NCBI RefSeq assembly: GCF_030052815.1 | Contig: NC_079505.1 | Span: forward strand, 10,084,898 to 10,148,897 | DNA length: 64,000 bases | From: Hevea brasiliensis | Taxonomy: Eukaryota > Streptophyta > Magnoliopsida > Malpighiales > Euphorbiaceae | Direction: 5' to 3' | Shown: positions 48,389 to 58,304 of the stretch, one piece after another | Position numbering within the stretch: position 1 is the stretch's first letter | Layout: every line of letters starts with the position of its first letter | Position numbers and translations under genes: made by a program | The notes under the pieces: model-generated | Databases searched by the model: none | Seen by the model: only the letters and a program-made list of their open reading frames with translations | What the model was told of the DNA's origin: nothing

Positions 48389-48797
48389 CTATAAATACCT
48401 TCATAAAAACTGTTCAAGGGAAGGGATGAATAGTGAATATAGCAGAGGGACTCTGAAACTTAATTCAGTTCGTTACTCTGCTATTTTGAGCTTTCAGAAG
48501 AAAAACTTTTGAAACCAGTTTTCTGAAGTATTTTCTTGTAAAGGGATTTCTGAATACTGAAACTCTCCATTTTCAGTTCGTTCATTATCCTGTGACACTC
48601 TCACTTTCTGTCTTTGTTATCTTTATTTCCATTCCAGTTGTCCAAGCTCAACTTCATTCAAACTCAATTATAATTTTAGCAAGGTATTCTTCATTTTAAG
48701 GCGAACCTTAGTCTTCAGGTTATCAGCCCACAGCCCCATTACGTTTTGCGATCCCGTAGTTAGTTCAATAGATTTGGCTTCCTACAGGTGAGTGCTT
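48389..48797 (+). promoter_or_regulatory. Plus-strand TATA box and leader with splice-donor-like end
   Basis: CTATAAATACC at 48389-48399 is followed by a C/T-rich leader of about 390 bp and then TACAG|GTGAGTGC at about 48784-48796, a good 5' splice site. The arrangement resembles the U3/R boundary and leader of a retroelement transcribed on the + strand, opposite to the antisense gene. Confidence 0.45.
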
Positions 48798-49380
48798 ATA
48801 TCGCTGCTTTATCAAGTGCTTGTTTTAATTTTACGTATGTCCTTTATTTTTGTGTTTGTAATTTTCACCAAGTTTATATTGCGTTAAAAAAATGCGTAGA
48901 AGGTTATTCCCGGGTTTACTTCTTTGTTAATCAGTCCATTCTTTTGTCAATCTTCGTTACTTCTAAATGCAAGAGTTCTAGTTGGATAAAATGTAGGTAA
49001 CTATATCTAAGGCATTTCTTTAAAAATGAAAGGTCTGAATAATAAGTCACGAAAATAGTAAAATTGAATCATTAGGCTAACGCAGAAGACGATCGGGTAA
49101 GACGCCATAAGGCGAAATAAAAACCAAACCTCAGATAAATAAATAGAACAGATCGGGTATCAAAAGGTACTGGCTAGGCGACCACTTAGGAGGTCGGTAA
49201 AATTCAGTTCGGTATCCCCTGTCTAGTCACGAGGTACCAAGGAGTTAAAAGAAGTCTTATTCCGATCCCCGGCACCTTTGAATGCCAGAACCCTTAGTCT
49301 TAGGCTCTTATGATGTATAGCTGTAATCAAATTTCGATAGGTCGGAAAAGTCCTTATCCGACTCCCATTAAAATAGAAGA

Positions 49381-49935
49381 GATCGGAAGAGAGTTCTTAT
49401 CCGATCCTCAAGCCTAAAATTTTAACAAATATTTAAAAAGAGATCGGAGGAGAGTTCTTATCCGATTCTCTCTTAAAAATTTTAACAAATATTTAAAAAG
49501 AGATCGGAGAGATTCTCACTTAAAATTTTAACAAATATTTAAAAAGAGATCGGAGGAGAGTTCTTATCCGATTCTCACTTAAAAATTTTAACAAATGTCT
49601 AAAGGAGATCGGAGGAGAGTTCTTATCCAATTCTCTCTTAAAAATTTTAACAAATATTTAAAAAGAGATCGGAGGAGAGTTCTTATCCGATTCTCACTTA
49701 AAAATTTTAACAAATGTCTATAAAGAGATCGGAGGAGAGTTCTTATCCGATTCTCACTTAAAAATTTTAACAAATATTTAAAAAGAGATCGGAGGAGAGT
49801 TCTTATCCGATTCTCACTTAAAAAATTTTAATAAATATTTAAAAGGAGATCGGAGGAGAGTTCTTATCTGATTCTCAATCCAAAATTCTAATTTTAATCT
49901 AAAAGAGATCGAAGGAGAGTTCTTATCCGATTCTC
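49381..49935. repeat. About 60 bp tandem repeat, ten units
   Basis: Units start with GATCGGA at 49381, 49442, 49502, 49548, 49607, 49667, 49727, 49787, 49848 and 49907. One unit is shortened to 46 bp. Each has AGATCGGAGGAGAGTTCTTA then TCCGATTCTC, in which ATCGGA and TCCGAT are inverted repeats able to form a hairpin, followed by an A/T spacer. Confidence 0.9.
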
Positions 49936-50289
49936 AAATTGAATTCTAACAAATATACAAAATGGCCCCTTAAACAAAACTAATATGCAACAGTAACTCA
50001 CTAAGGGTCGACTCATTTATTTATGTATCTGGGCAACCCGAATTGGTGAAAAATCAAATATTCATTTTTACCAAGAGGATTAACATCTCCATTCGAATCC
50101 CCTAACTATCAATTGTAGTTTATAAAAAGCTTGAAGTTAAATCTGCTTACCCTCATTGAGGGACGAGGTGGGGTGCCTAACACCTTCCCCACCCGTTTAC
50201 GGACCCCGAACCTAGAATCTCTGTTTTTGAAGTGGTTTCGTTTTAATTTATTTTCGCAAATGGTTTTCTTTAATTTCCCACAAAATTAA

Positions 50290-50300
50290 AGTGGCGACTC
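50290..50300 (+). promoter_or_regulatory. Primer-site-like TGGCGACTCC near the right end of the 6.2 kb unit
   Basis: TGGCGACTCC would pair with a tRNA ending GGAGUCGCCA. Similar sequences occur next to LTRs of plant Tat/Ogre elements. Here it lies about 60 bp inside the TG...CA boundary, so it may be part of the LTR end and not a working primer site. Confidence 0.3.
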
Positions 50301-50364
50301 CTCACTTTTTCCCACTTCGGTGAGGGTTCGTTCAGGAGACCGCAAAACCCCTTGTGACAATTAT

Positions 50365-51544
50365 CATCACAAATATTTTTCCTTCTGATAGAAGGGTTAG
50401 TCTCATTAAACAAAACATGAATAGTTTCCTCAATAACTAAAGTTCTTCTATTGAACACTCTATAGGCTTTACTCTTTGTTGAATACCCAAGAAAGATTCC
50501 TTCATCGGATTTAGCATCAAATTTCTTCAAGTTATCCTTCTTGTTATTTAAAATATAGCACTTACAACCAAATACTTTGAAATATGAGATGTTTGGTTTT
50601 CTTCCTTTCCACAGCTCATAGGGAGTCTTTTTTAAAATTGGTCTAATCAAAATTCTATTCAACACATAGCAAGATGTATTAATAGCTTCAGCCCAAAAGT
50701 ACTTTGGCAAATTATTTTCATTCAACATAGTTCTAGTCATTTCTTGCAACGTCCTATTTTTCCTTTCTACAACTCCATTTTGTTGTGGTGTTCTAGGAGC
50801 TGAAAAATTATGATTGATTTCATGTTTATTACAATATCTCTAAAATTGAACCATTTTACTAAAAGATGTGAATTTTTCAAAAGTTTCATCTTTGTGAGCA
50901 AGGAAGAATGTCCATGTATATCTTGAATAGTCATCAATAATAACTAAAGCATATGACTTCCCACCAAGATTAGTAGGAGATACGGGTCCAAATAAATCAA
51001 GATGAAGTAATTCTAATGGCCTAGTGGTAGACACAATATTTTTAGATTTAAAAGATGCTCTAGTATGCTTTCCTAGTGCACATGCTCTACATTGAAATTC
51101 ATTTTCACAATTAATCTTAGGAAGACCATTAACAAGTTCTTTCTTAGACAATTTTGAGAGTGTATGCATGCTTGCATGACCCAGTCTTCTATGCCACAAA
51201 TAACTAGAGTTATCAAAATATACTATACATGTACCATGATTAGTTTCAAAATTATTCATGTTAAGCAAGTAAACATTATTAGATCTATTGGCAATGAACA
51301 ATGTGTCATTTTCTAAGTTATTGATTGTACATAGAGAAGAAGTAAACTTTACCTCAAAACCTTTATCACAAAGTTGGCTTACACTTAGCAAGTTATATTT
51401 CAAACCTTCAACAAGTGACACATCTTCAATGCAAGGTTTGGTTCCAATTGTGCCATTTCCAATTATTTTTCCTTTCCCTTTATCTCCAAATTTTACATGT
51501 CCTCCATCTTCCATTGTGATTTTTGAAAACTTATCCTTTTTCAC
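50365..51544 (-). pseudogene. SIRE GAG-pre-integrase and integrase, with internal deletion
   Basis: From 51544: GLKYNLLSVSQLCDKGFEVK, the pre-integrase HRRLGHASMHTLSKL, zinc-type CRACALGKHTR, and integrase LLHLDLFGPVSPTNLGGKSY with the first catalytic Asp. After FTSFSKMVQ the frame meets a TAG (50840-50842) and then jumps to CNKHEINHNFSAPRTPQQNG VVERKNR. The segment that normally carries SDHGxEFEN, the second catalytic Asp, is missing. The C-terminal part runs to VLFNETNPSIRRKN and is cut by the 6.2 kb insertion. Confidence 0.88.
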
Positions 51545-51677
51545 CAGTCATGTGCTTTGAACAACCACTATCTATATACCATTTTTCACTTTCCTTCATC
51601 CCTTTGAAACAAACCTGAAATTTAATCACTGAGCTTTAGGTACCCAAGCAACTTTGGGTCCTTGGGGGTTAGTGACC
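51545..51677 (-). pseudogene. SIRE protease region with frameshift
   Basis: The translation gives WYIDSGCSKHMTG, the copia protease active site (D-S-G). Directly after it, an extra base in a GAAAAAGG run shifts the frame relative to the integrase ORF that starts ...KDKFSKI. Confidence 0.75.
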
Positions 51678-53402
51678 TTAGGTAAGGTTCCCTTTGGCAC
51701 CCATACCTTTTTTTACCTTAAGAAGACATTTTCTAAGTACACAAGAACTAATCATATGACCTCTTTTATTGCAATAATAACATGTAACATTAGGCAAGGA
51801 GGATGTAGATGCTTTAATGAAATGATTCTTATATTTACCATAGTTCATGAAACCATCAAAACCAATTCCATATTTTTCATTTGAAATTCTTTGGTTTCCA
51901 AGAAGTACATTTAGAGTTTCTTTTCCTTTTGTAAATTTTGCCAAATCATTTGTCAAAGATTCTATTTTAGCTTCAAGAACTTTGTTTTCCTCAATGAGCA
52001 TTTCACAAGTTTCTTTTGAGATTTTCAACTCTAAATCTAGTTCTTTAAACAAAGCAATTTGTCCTTTGTAAAATTCATTTTCTTTATGCACATTGGACAT
52101 GGCAATATTTTGTGATCTCAATGATTCAATTTCTAAATTCATTTTAGTGCACTTTCTCTTGTAATTTCTATACTCATCATATACTTTAGCAAATGCAATC
52201 TCAAGTTCTTCTATATTAGGAGATTCATAGGGGTTTACCTCATTGTCACTTTCTTCTTCCTTTTGTGAACTCTCGAATTTCTCTTCAAATGCCATCATAC
52301 AAAGGTGAGCAGTCTCCTTGTCACTTGATTCATCATTTGAAGATTCTTCACTGTTGCTCCATACTACTTTCATAGCTTTCTTGCTCCTATCTTCTTTTCC
52401 TTTCTTCTTTTTGAGTAATGGACATTTGGGCTTGATATGTCTAGGTTTGTGACACTCATAACATACAACTTCTTCTTTTGAATCCCTGAAATGTTTATCC
52501 TTGGGAGTATACTTTTTCAAGAATTTCTTATATTTACTTCCTCCCTTCTTGAAAGCCCTTTTAAATTTTCTTGCAAGCATAGCCATTTCATCATCATCAT
52601 CACTAGAAGCACTTGAGTTGTCACTTGAGTCAACTTTGAATGCAACTCCTTTCTTCTTATCTTCATCCTTGTTTGACTTGAGAGCAATGCTTTTCTTCTT
52701 CTTTTGCTCATTTTCAACTTCATCTTTCTTATACACCATCTCATGTGCAATGAGAGAACCAATGAGTTCATCATAAGTGAATGTTTTAAAATCTTTGGTA
52801 TCTTGGATAACTGTTGTCTTTGCTTCCCAAGATTTTAGAAGTGATTTAAGAATTTTCTTCACAAGTTCGGCTTCCTCAAATTTTTTACCAAGTGCTTTGA
52901 GAAGATTTACAAGATCAGTAAACCTTGTACTCATATTTGCAATTGATTCTCCTGGCCTCATTTCGAACAGCTCATAATCTCGGATAAGAAGGTTTGCTTT
53001 GGACTCTTTGACAACATCAGTTCCTTCATAAGTGACTTCAAGCTTATCCCAAATTTCCTTAGCAGATTGACATCCTGAAACACGATTGTATTCATTAAGG
53101 TCAAGTGAGCAATGCAAAATATTAATAGCTTTAGCATTTATAGAAGTTTTCTTCCAATCATTATCATCATATTCATCTTCATGTTTTGGAACTTTTGTAG
53201 TTCCTGGACCATTCTTTGGAGTCACATGTGGACCATTTTTAATAATTCTCCATGCATCAATATCTACAGATTGTATGAAATTTCTCATTCTTACTTTCCA
53301 AAATGAATAATTAGTGCCATTGAAGAGTGGTGGTCTAGTGATTGAGTAGCCTTCAGCTAGTGGTGCGGGTATACCGGCAGTATTGCTAGATGAACCAGCC
53401 AT
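51678..53402 (-). CDS. SIRE gag (574 aa), open
   Basis: Starts MAGSSSNTAGIPAPLAEGYS at an ATG 60 bp inside the 5' LTR. It contains the UBN2/DUF4219-type gag core (RPPLFNGTNYSFWKVRM, WDKLEVTYEGT, FEMRPGESIANMSTRF), a Lys-rich linker, zinc knuckle CYECHKPRHIKPKC, a long acidic coiled-coil part (ELDLELKISKETCEMLIEEN), and a second knuckle CYYCNKRGHMISSC. The length and double knuckle fit SIRE gag. The frame is intact, the only complete retroelement frame in the window. Confidence 0.88.
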   Translation of the reverse strand: MAGSSSNTAGIPAPLAEGYSITRPPLFNGTNYSFWKVRMRNFIQSVDIDAWRIIKNGPHVTPKNGPGTTKVPKHEDEYDDNDWKKTSINAKAINILHCSLDLNEYNRVSGCQSAKEIWDKLEVTYEGTDVVKESKANLLIRDYELFEMRPGESIANMSTRFTDLVNLLKALGKKFEEAELVKKILKSLLKSWEAKTTVIQDTKDFKTFTYDELIGSLIAHEMVYKKDEVENEQKKKKSIALKSNKDEDKKKGVAFKVDSSDNSSASSDDDDEMAMLARKFKRAFKKGGSKYKKFLKKYTPKDKHFRDSKEEVVCYECHKPRHIKPKCPLLKKKKGKEDRSKKAMKVVWSNSEESSNDESSDKETAHLCMMAFEEKFESSQKEEESDNEVNPYESPNIEELEIAFAKVYDEYRNYKRKCTKMNLEIESLRSQNIAMSNVHKENEFYKGQIALFKELDLELKISKETCEMLIEENKVLEAKIESLTNDLAKFTKGKETLNVLLGNQRISNEKYGIGFDGFMNYGKYKNHFIKASTSSLPNVTCYYCNKRGHMISSCVLRKCLLKVKKGMGAKGNLT

Positions 53403-53446
53403 TATGGATCACTCTAAAGTTGTAACACCCTAAGCAAGAGAGACAG

Positions 53447-53458
53447 GCTCTGATACCA
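53447..53458 (-). promoter_or_regulatory. SIRE primer binding site
   Basis: Minus strand TGGTATCAGAGC, complementary to initiator tRNA-Met, next to the 5' LTR. Confidence 0.88.
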
Positions 53459-53461
53459 ATT

Positions 53462-55137
53462 TGTTGTTCCAAAATAGTCTAAGAGGGGGGTGAATTGGAC
53501 TTTAACAAATTTTTGGCCCTTGCTTGTAGCCTAATGAAAAATTGTGGCTTTGTTCAACTAGGTACTTCTTAATATATAATGACAGTGATATGTATTTCAA
53601 TAAGGTGTTCCTAAGTTGCAAGTCAAGCTTTAATCAATATTTATAGCTATCAAAACATGCATCGCAAAACATTCAACTAATTTCTCATCATACTCATAAA
53701 TCCTCAAATATACCAACTCAATATATTCAATCAACTTCAAGGTCATGTATAAAAATTAAATTGCATAAAAGTAAGGAGGTTAAGGTTAGAGAGATCAAAC
53801 ACAATGATTTTTATAGTGGTTCGGCTTAACTAGCCTACATCCACTCTCTCAAAGAACCCTCTTTGAGTCTTCTCTCCACTATTTGCTCTTTTAAAAGCAA
53901 GAGACCAAAAGCCCTTTACACTTTTTCAACACCAAGCTTTTACCAAGGCAGCTTGAACCTTTGACAAGTGCTATCTCAAGCACTTACTCTCTCTCAAGCT
54001 TCAATAGGTGCTTGTACAACCTCTCTTAAATGCAACTTAATGTTTTAACACTCACTCTTGCTCAATACAAATCAAACTATAAAGAAGAGATGAGTTGATT
54101 TGCCAATGGTAGCTCAAAGATTTTAAAGCTCTTGAATGAAAGCAATAAATGAAAAATCAAAGTTGGAGTTCAAATGTAAGCTTTCATCAAGTGCAAAATA
54201 AAGTAAAGAAGGTGTATTAATAGTTTCAAATCATTTTAGACTGTTTGAAACCTTTTTGGAATGTTATACACACTGCTCAAGACAAAATAACTGTTATTTT
54301 GTCTTTTTGTGCGAAGTTGAGCAGCTCTGATCATTTAGCAAACTAATGAAATTTTGGCAACAGTAGTAAACTAGTTAGTAAACTAATGTTTTAGCAAACA
54401 TATTAGCAAACTAATATTTTAGCAAACCAGTTAGCAAACTAAGTCAACAGCTACATGTCTCAACTTGCAATATTAAAAAAAAATTGATTTAGACCTTAAA
54501 ATAATGTTCCAATAGTAGTATCCAAGATCATGATAAAAATAATCAGAAATTAAAGTTTCATTTTTGAGCTCCATTCGACTAAACTCTCATCTATTCTTTT
54601 CACATAAGTCCTAAGACTCAATCTCTACCTCTATGACTTTCATACCTTTACTTTGGGTCTTGGTTTTCATAATCTTGTTCTTTTCTCATCTTGGATTTGT
54701 CTTGAAATGCCTTTGAGTATCCTTTCTCCTTAGATGCAACTTCAAAAATTCTTTATGAACAAGAGAAGGAATCTACACATCACTTTAAAGTTGGATTAGA
54801 TAGATTCTGTTTGAGTTTTGTTATCATCAAAATCAATGCTCATTTTGAGCTACACGGGGTTAACAATCTCCCCCTTTTTGATGATGACAAAACTCAATTG
54901 AATCAATAATAAAAAATAAAAGTATGTGAAAGTTTATGTAAATATGTGAATCTAAGCAAGATAGTATGCCGAAAGTGCTCCCCCTAAAGATATGCACATA
55001 ATTTCCAAGATATTTATTTGCTGTACAAAAGCTCCCCCTGAGTTTATGCTATAAAGCATGTTCATAAGATATTCACAATATTCTCAAAAAAAATAATATG
55101 CATAATACTTCCATTTGTCAAAGTATAAACACATATC
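53462..55137 (-). repeat. SIRE-like 5' LTR (right), outer end trimmed
   Basis: TGTTGTTCCAAAATAG... matches 38082-39758 closely. The outer end stops at ACATATCC and joins gypsy LTR sequence at a shared TCC (55136-55138), so up to 27 bp of its end is missing. Confidence 0.88.
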
Positions 55138-55597
55138 CTCTAGTGCCTATTTATAATTTTTTTAATTTTTGTACTTTAAATTTTTGAATTTTCCTAAGCT
55201 TTTTCTTTTCTTTTCTTTTCTTTTCCTTTCTTTTCTTTTCTTTTCTCTTCTCATTTTCCTAATATATTTCATAAATTTTAATTAATATTAATTATTTTAT
55301 TCTCTAAATTTTTATTTTGACATTTAGGTCAAAATTCACCTCTGGGAGTGAAATGACCGAAATGCCCTTCATAATGCATATCGGGTCATTTTTATTATTT
55401 TTGTACTAATTTATAAATCCTCTAAACTTATATTTATTTTTCTCTAAATTTTTCCTATATTTTCTTAACATTTATTTCTTCAATTCATGCCTCCTCACTA
55501 TAGTTTAGGTGTAGTTCAAGACATTTTTAACTGTCCGAACAGACATGAGTTGTCGAAACAGTAAAATGTACGGACTACCTATGGTGAGGGCGTTACA
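55138..55597 (-). repeat. Gypsy 5' LTR (right), second part
   Basis: Matches 29929-30382 up to GGCGTTACA. It retains the TATA box (55146-55156) but not the downstream leader. Confidence 0.9.
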
Positions 55598-55602
55598 AAG
55601 TA

Positions 55603-55952
55603 GGAAGTTCTAAATAAAATAGGAAAAAATCTAAATTATAGATAAAGTAGAAAAATATTAATAAGTACTAAATAGAATAGGAAACTTTTTAATTTATTAT
55701 AATATAATTTCTACAGCTGCTAGAAGTTTTCACAAGATGTCCTAAGTGAATTAGGACTGTTGGAGATTAAAATTAATTAAAAAAAATGTTTTTTGCCCTG
55801 TTGTCTAGAAAAATCTCACAGCTAGGCGTGGGATTTGTTGCCCAAAAATCAACTTTACCCAAAAATACTAAAAAATTCCTACTTTTCTCCCTTTTTACAT
55901 CGGCATGATTGTTGTTTGACTTGCTTCTTCACCAAAAAATTGCTCCACATCA
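55603..55952 (-). repeat. Element E copy III, left LTR (second part)
   Basis: Continues the LTR begun at 26656-26828 after the AAGTA duplication; ends TGCTCCACATCA. Confidence 0.85.
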
Positions 55953-57128
55953 TACTCTTCCACTTTTTAAAAAAAAAAAAACTGCAATGATCTAAAAATA
56001 CAACCATAACAACTCTAGCACCATTCTTCTCCACTTGGAATAAATCCTCCCTCGAAATTTAAAGCGGAAGAGAAAGAGAATCTTCATCGGAGATGTGCAC
56101 CATATAATGACATGAACAAAGTGAAATTGAGGATCTTCATGTTTTGAGTTTCTTCGATCTCCATTATTGTATCATGGATTGTTTTTCCTCAAGTACCATT
56201 GAAATTTCCATAGCATGATCTTCATTATTCCCCAAAACACATTCTTCGAGGTCTTCATCTTCAACCATAGCAAAAGAAAATTCAATTAAAGTTTTAGGTT
56301 TCAATTCTTCAAATTTAGGCTCATCCACTTAAAGTTGCATTGTTGAATCTTGAATCTCTTTTTGTTCTTCACTTTCCTTTTTCACAACCAAGAAGAGCTT
56401 TGGTTGGACCTCCTCTTGAGGAAATCTTTGTTAGAATAAAATTTGCTCATAATCTAGAGGCAAAAATTCTTGTTCTAACAAATACTTTATTATAAACCAT
56501 GTACATACTAGCCTTTTCCCTTCTTGCTTCCTTTTAGATTGTAACCATTCCCACCAAGCAAAAGCACCACCTTTCAACTGACAAGCCACCAATTGGGCTC
56601 GTTGTTCAGGTACTATATCCACGTGGTCGAAGAATCTATCCACATTCGCAATCCAATCTAAAAATTCCTCTATATTGAGATCCCCATAGAAATTAGAAAT
56701 ATCAAGACAACCCATGCTTCTTCTCCTGTCAACACCATACCATTCATGCCTATTGAACTTGAATGGTTTATAGTCATCTTCCTCCTCTGAATCATCATGG
56801 TAGACATATTGCCTACATGTAGAAATTGGTCAATAAATAGGGTCACCACGAGCTACACCATATCTTGGCCTTCTTTTGTCAACCCAATTCCTCTTTGTTT
56901 TAGTTTCTAAAGCGTCAAGATGATCTATAATTTCTTTGAGGTGTCTCTTAATAAGCTCGAATCTGAGATACATTCGTCACTCTAGACGTCGCTTTCATCG
57001 TTGCAACGTTTTGCTCCTATGGTAAAGGGCTTTAGTTTCCCAATCACCATCGTAAGAACCACTATAATGATCATCTCCATTAAGGTAAGCCATCTCAATT
57101 GGGGCAATTTCTCTACTTTGATACCATT
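55953..57128 (-). pseudogene. Element E copy III, gag region
   Basis: The gag frame (56715-56431) encodes DLNIEEFLDWIANVDRFFDH and QLKGGAFAWWEWLQSKRKQE, ending at the same TAA as copy II. The C-terminal acidic part is broken by further stops. A primer-site complement (CTTTGATACCA, 57116-57126) adjoins the right LTR. Confidence 0.78.
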
Positions 57129-57698
57129 TGATATAGTGTGAAATTCAAATAGAAACACACTCTACACACAAGAGTAAAAAATAGATAAAATTATCCATAG
57201 TATTTTTATTGATAACCATCTATCTCTCCAAATTACTTGTAAATAAGTGTATTTATAGTGTTTTTAGACTCCTAAACCTAATAAGAATATGACACTTAAT
57301 AGGAAATTTAGATAAACTAAAATAAAATAGAAAATCCTAAATAAAATAAGAAGAAATCTAAATTCTAGATAAAGTAGGAAAACATTAATATGTACTAAAT
57401 AGAATAGGAAACTTCCTAATTAATTTTAATTTAATTTCTACAGTTGCTGGAAGTCTTCACAAAATGTCCTAGGTGAATTAGAACTACTAGAGATTAAAAT
57501 TAATTAAAAAAAAATTTTGCCTTATTGTCCAGAAAATCTCACAACTAGGTGTGGAAAATCCCACAGCTAGGCATAAGATTTACTACCCAATTATCAACTT
57601 TGCCCAAACTTACTAAAATTGCTACTTTTCCCATTTTCACACCGGCATGCTTCCATTGTTATTTGATTTACTTCTTCACCTAAAAATGCTTAGCATTA
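57129..57698 (-). repeat. Element E copy III, right LTR
   Basis: TGATATAGTGTG...TTAGCATTA, 570 bp, followed by the target duplication GATTT (57699-57703). The last base pair is mutated from CA to TA. Confidence 0.85.
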
Positions 57699-58304
57699 GA
57701 TTTACTTTATAAATTATAAATTTACTCTAGAACACCCACATTTGATTATAACTTTTAAAATCAAGTATTTGATAATACTAAGATTTTGTTTGTTTCATGG
57801 AAAATATTTTCTTAGAAAATATTTTTCGCATTTTCTTGCGTTTGGGACATTTAGGAAAATTAGTTAATCGAAAATATTTTTCTAGTCAACAGAAAATATT
57901 TTTCTGGTAAAAAAATTTAAGTCATTTTTAAGGAAAATATCTTTCATTTTTTAAAAGAGGTAGTCATTTTCTGTTTTTTAAACTTTGATAATCATATTAA
58001 AATGTGAACACGCTTATATATATATAATAAATTCATATCATTAATTTAACATTGCAACCAAATAACGGACAATATTTTCCTAAAAAATATTTTTTGAGAA
58101 AATCATATACAAATTGTTTTCCGTGACACAAATAGAGTTTAAAATTAATGTTATTAACTTTAATATTTAATATATGGTGAAAATTTTAAATTTTAAAAAA
58201 TAAAGAGGTATCATTCATTGTCATTATTTTTAAGAAAAACTTGATAATAAATTAAGATTTTGATATTAATAATTATGAATTTTTTCTTGTTGACTTTCTT
58301 CCAG

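Larger units (their letters stand above)
44203..50359 (+). mobile_element. 6157 bp TG...CA unit with 5 bp target duplication (probable giant solo LTR or non-autonomous element)
   Basis: The unit starts TGTCGACACC and ends CCTTGTGACA, with inverted ends TGTC/GACA. It is flanked by ATTAT on both sides (44198-44202 and 50360-50364). It splits the SIRE polyprotein cleanly. It is much less A+T-rich than its surroundings and full of GATCGG motifs. It contains an antisense two-exon gene (44796-46656), minus-strand TATA modules, a + strand TATA box and leader (48389 onward), two tandem-repeat arrays, and near the right end TGGCGACTCC, a primer-site-like sequence seen in Tat/Ogre-type elements. I found no long direct repeats at the two ends, so it is either a single very long LTR or an element lacking recognisable LTR pairs. 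Confidence 0.8.
38082..55137 (-). mobile_element. SIRE-like Ty1/copia element with env-like region, interrupted
   Basis: LTRs of about 1.7 kb (38082-39785 and 53462-55137) flank a minus-strand interior: long gag, protease, integrase, RT, RNase H, then an extra 'env-like' region before the 3' LTR. That layout and the two-knuckle gag are hallmarks of the SIRE/Maximus lineage. The net length without the inner 6.2 kb insertion is about 10.9 kb, normal for SIRE. It carries several disabling changes. Its outer right edge was trimmed by a deletion, so no target duplication is visible. Confidence 0.92.
26829..55597 (-). mobile_element. Chromodomain Ty3/gypsy element (Tekay-like), with nested insertions
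   Basis: Two LTRs (26829-30382; 35320-38081 plus 55138-55597) flank an interior read on the minus strand: gag, protease, RT, RNase H, integrase, chromodomain. Target duplication AAGTA is present on both sides (26824-26828 and 55598-55602), and the paralogous empty site is visible at about 17385. The long LTR (3.55 kb) and the C-terminal chromodomain point to a Tekay/Del-type chromovirus. This lineage call is by family knowledge, not by tree. The right LTR is split by a SIRE-like element. The element is dead: the gag has a stop in its Pro-rich part and a frameshift before the zinc knuckle, RNase H lacks a catalytic Asp, and a stop precedes the chromodomain. Confidence 0.92.

Noticed and set aside
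48788..49000. 70-codon + strand frame after the leader in the 6.2 kb unit
   Set aside because: It begins at a splice-donor-like site and has no family signature; more likely leader or intron sequence.
49381..49935. Regular repeats with spacers, CRISPR-like at first sight
   Set aside because: The about 60 bp unit is repeated as a whole with no unique spacers, inside a plant LTR-type unit; it is an ordinary tandem repeat.
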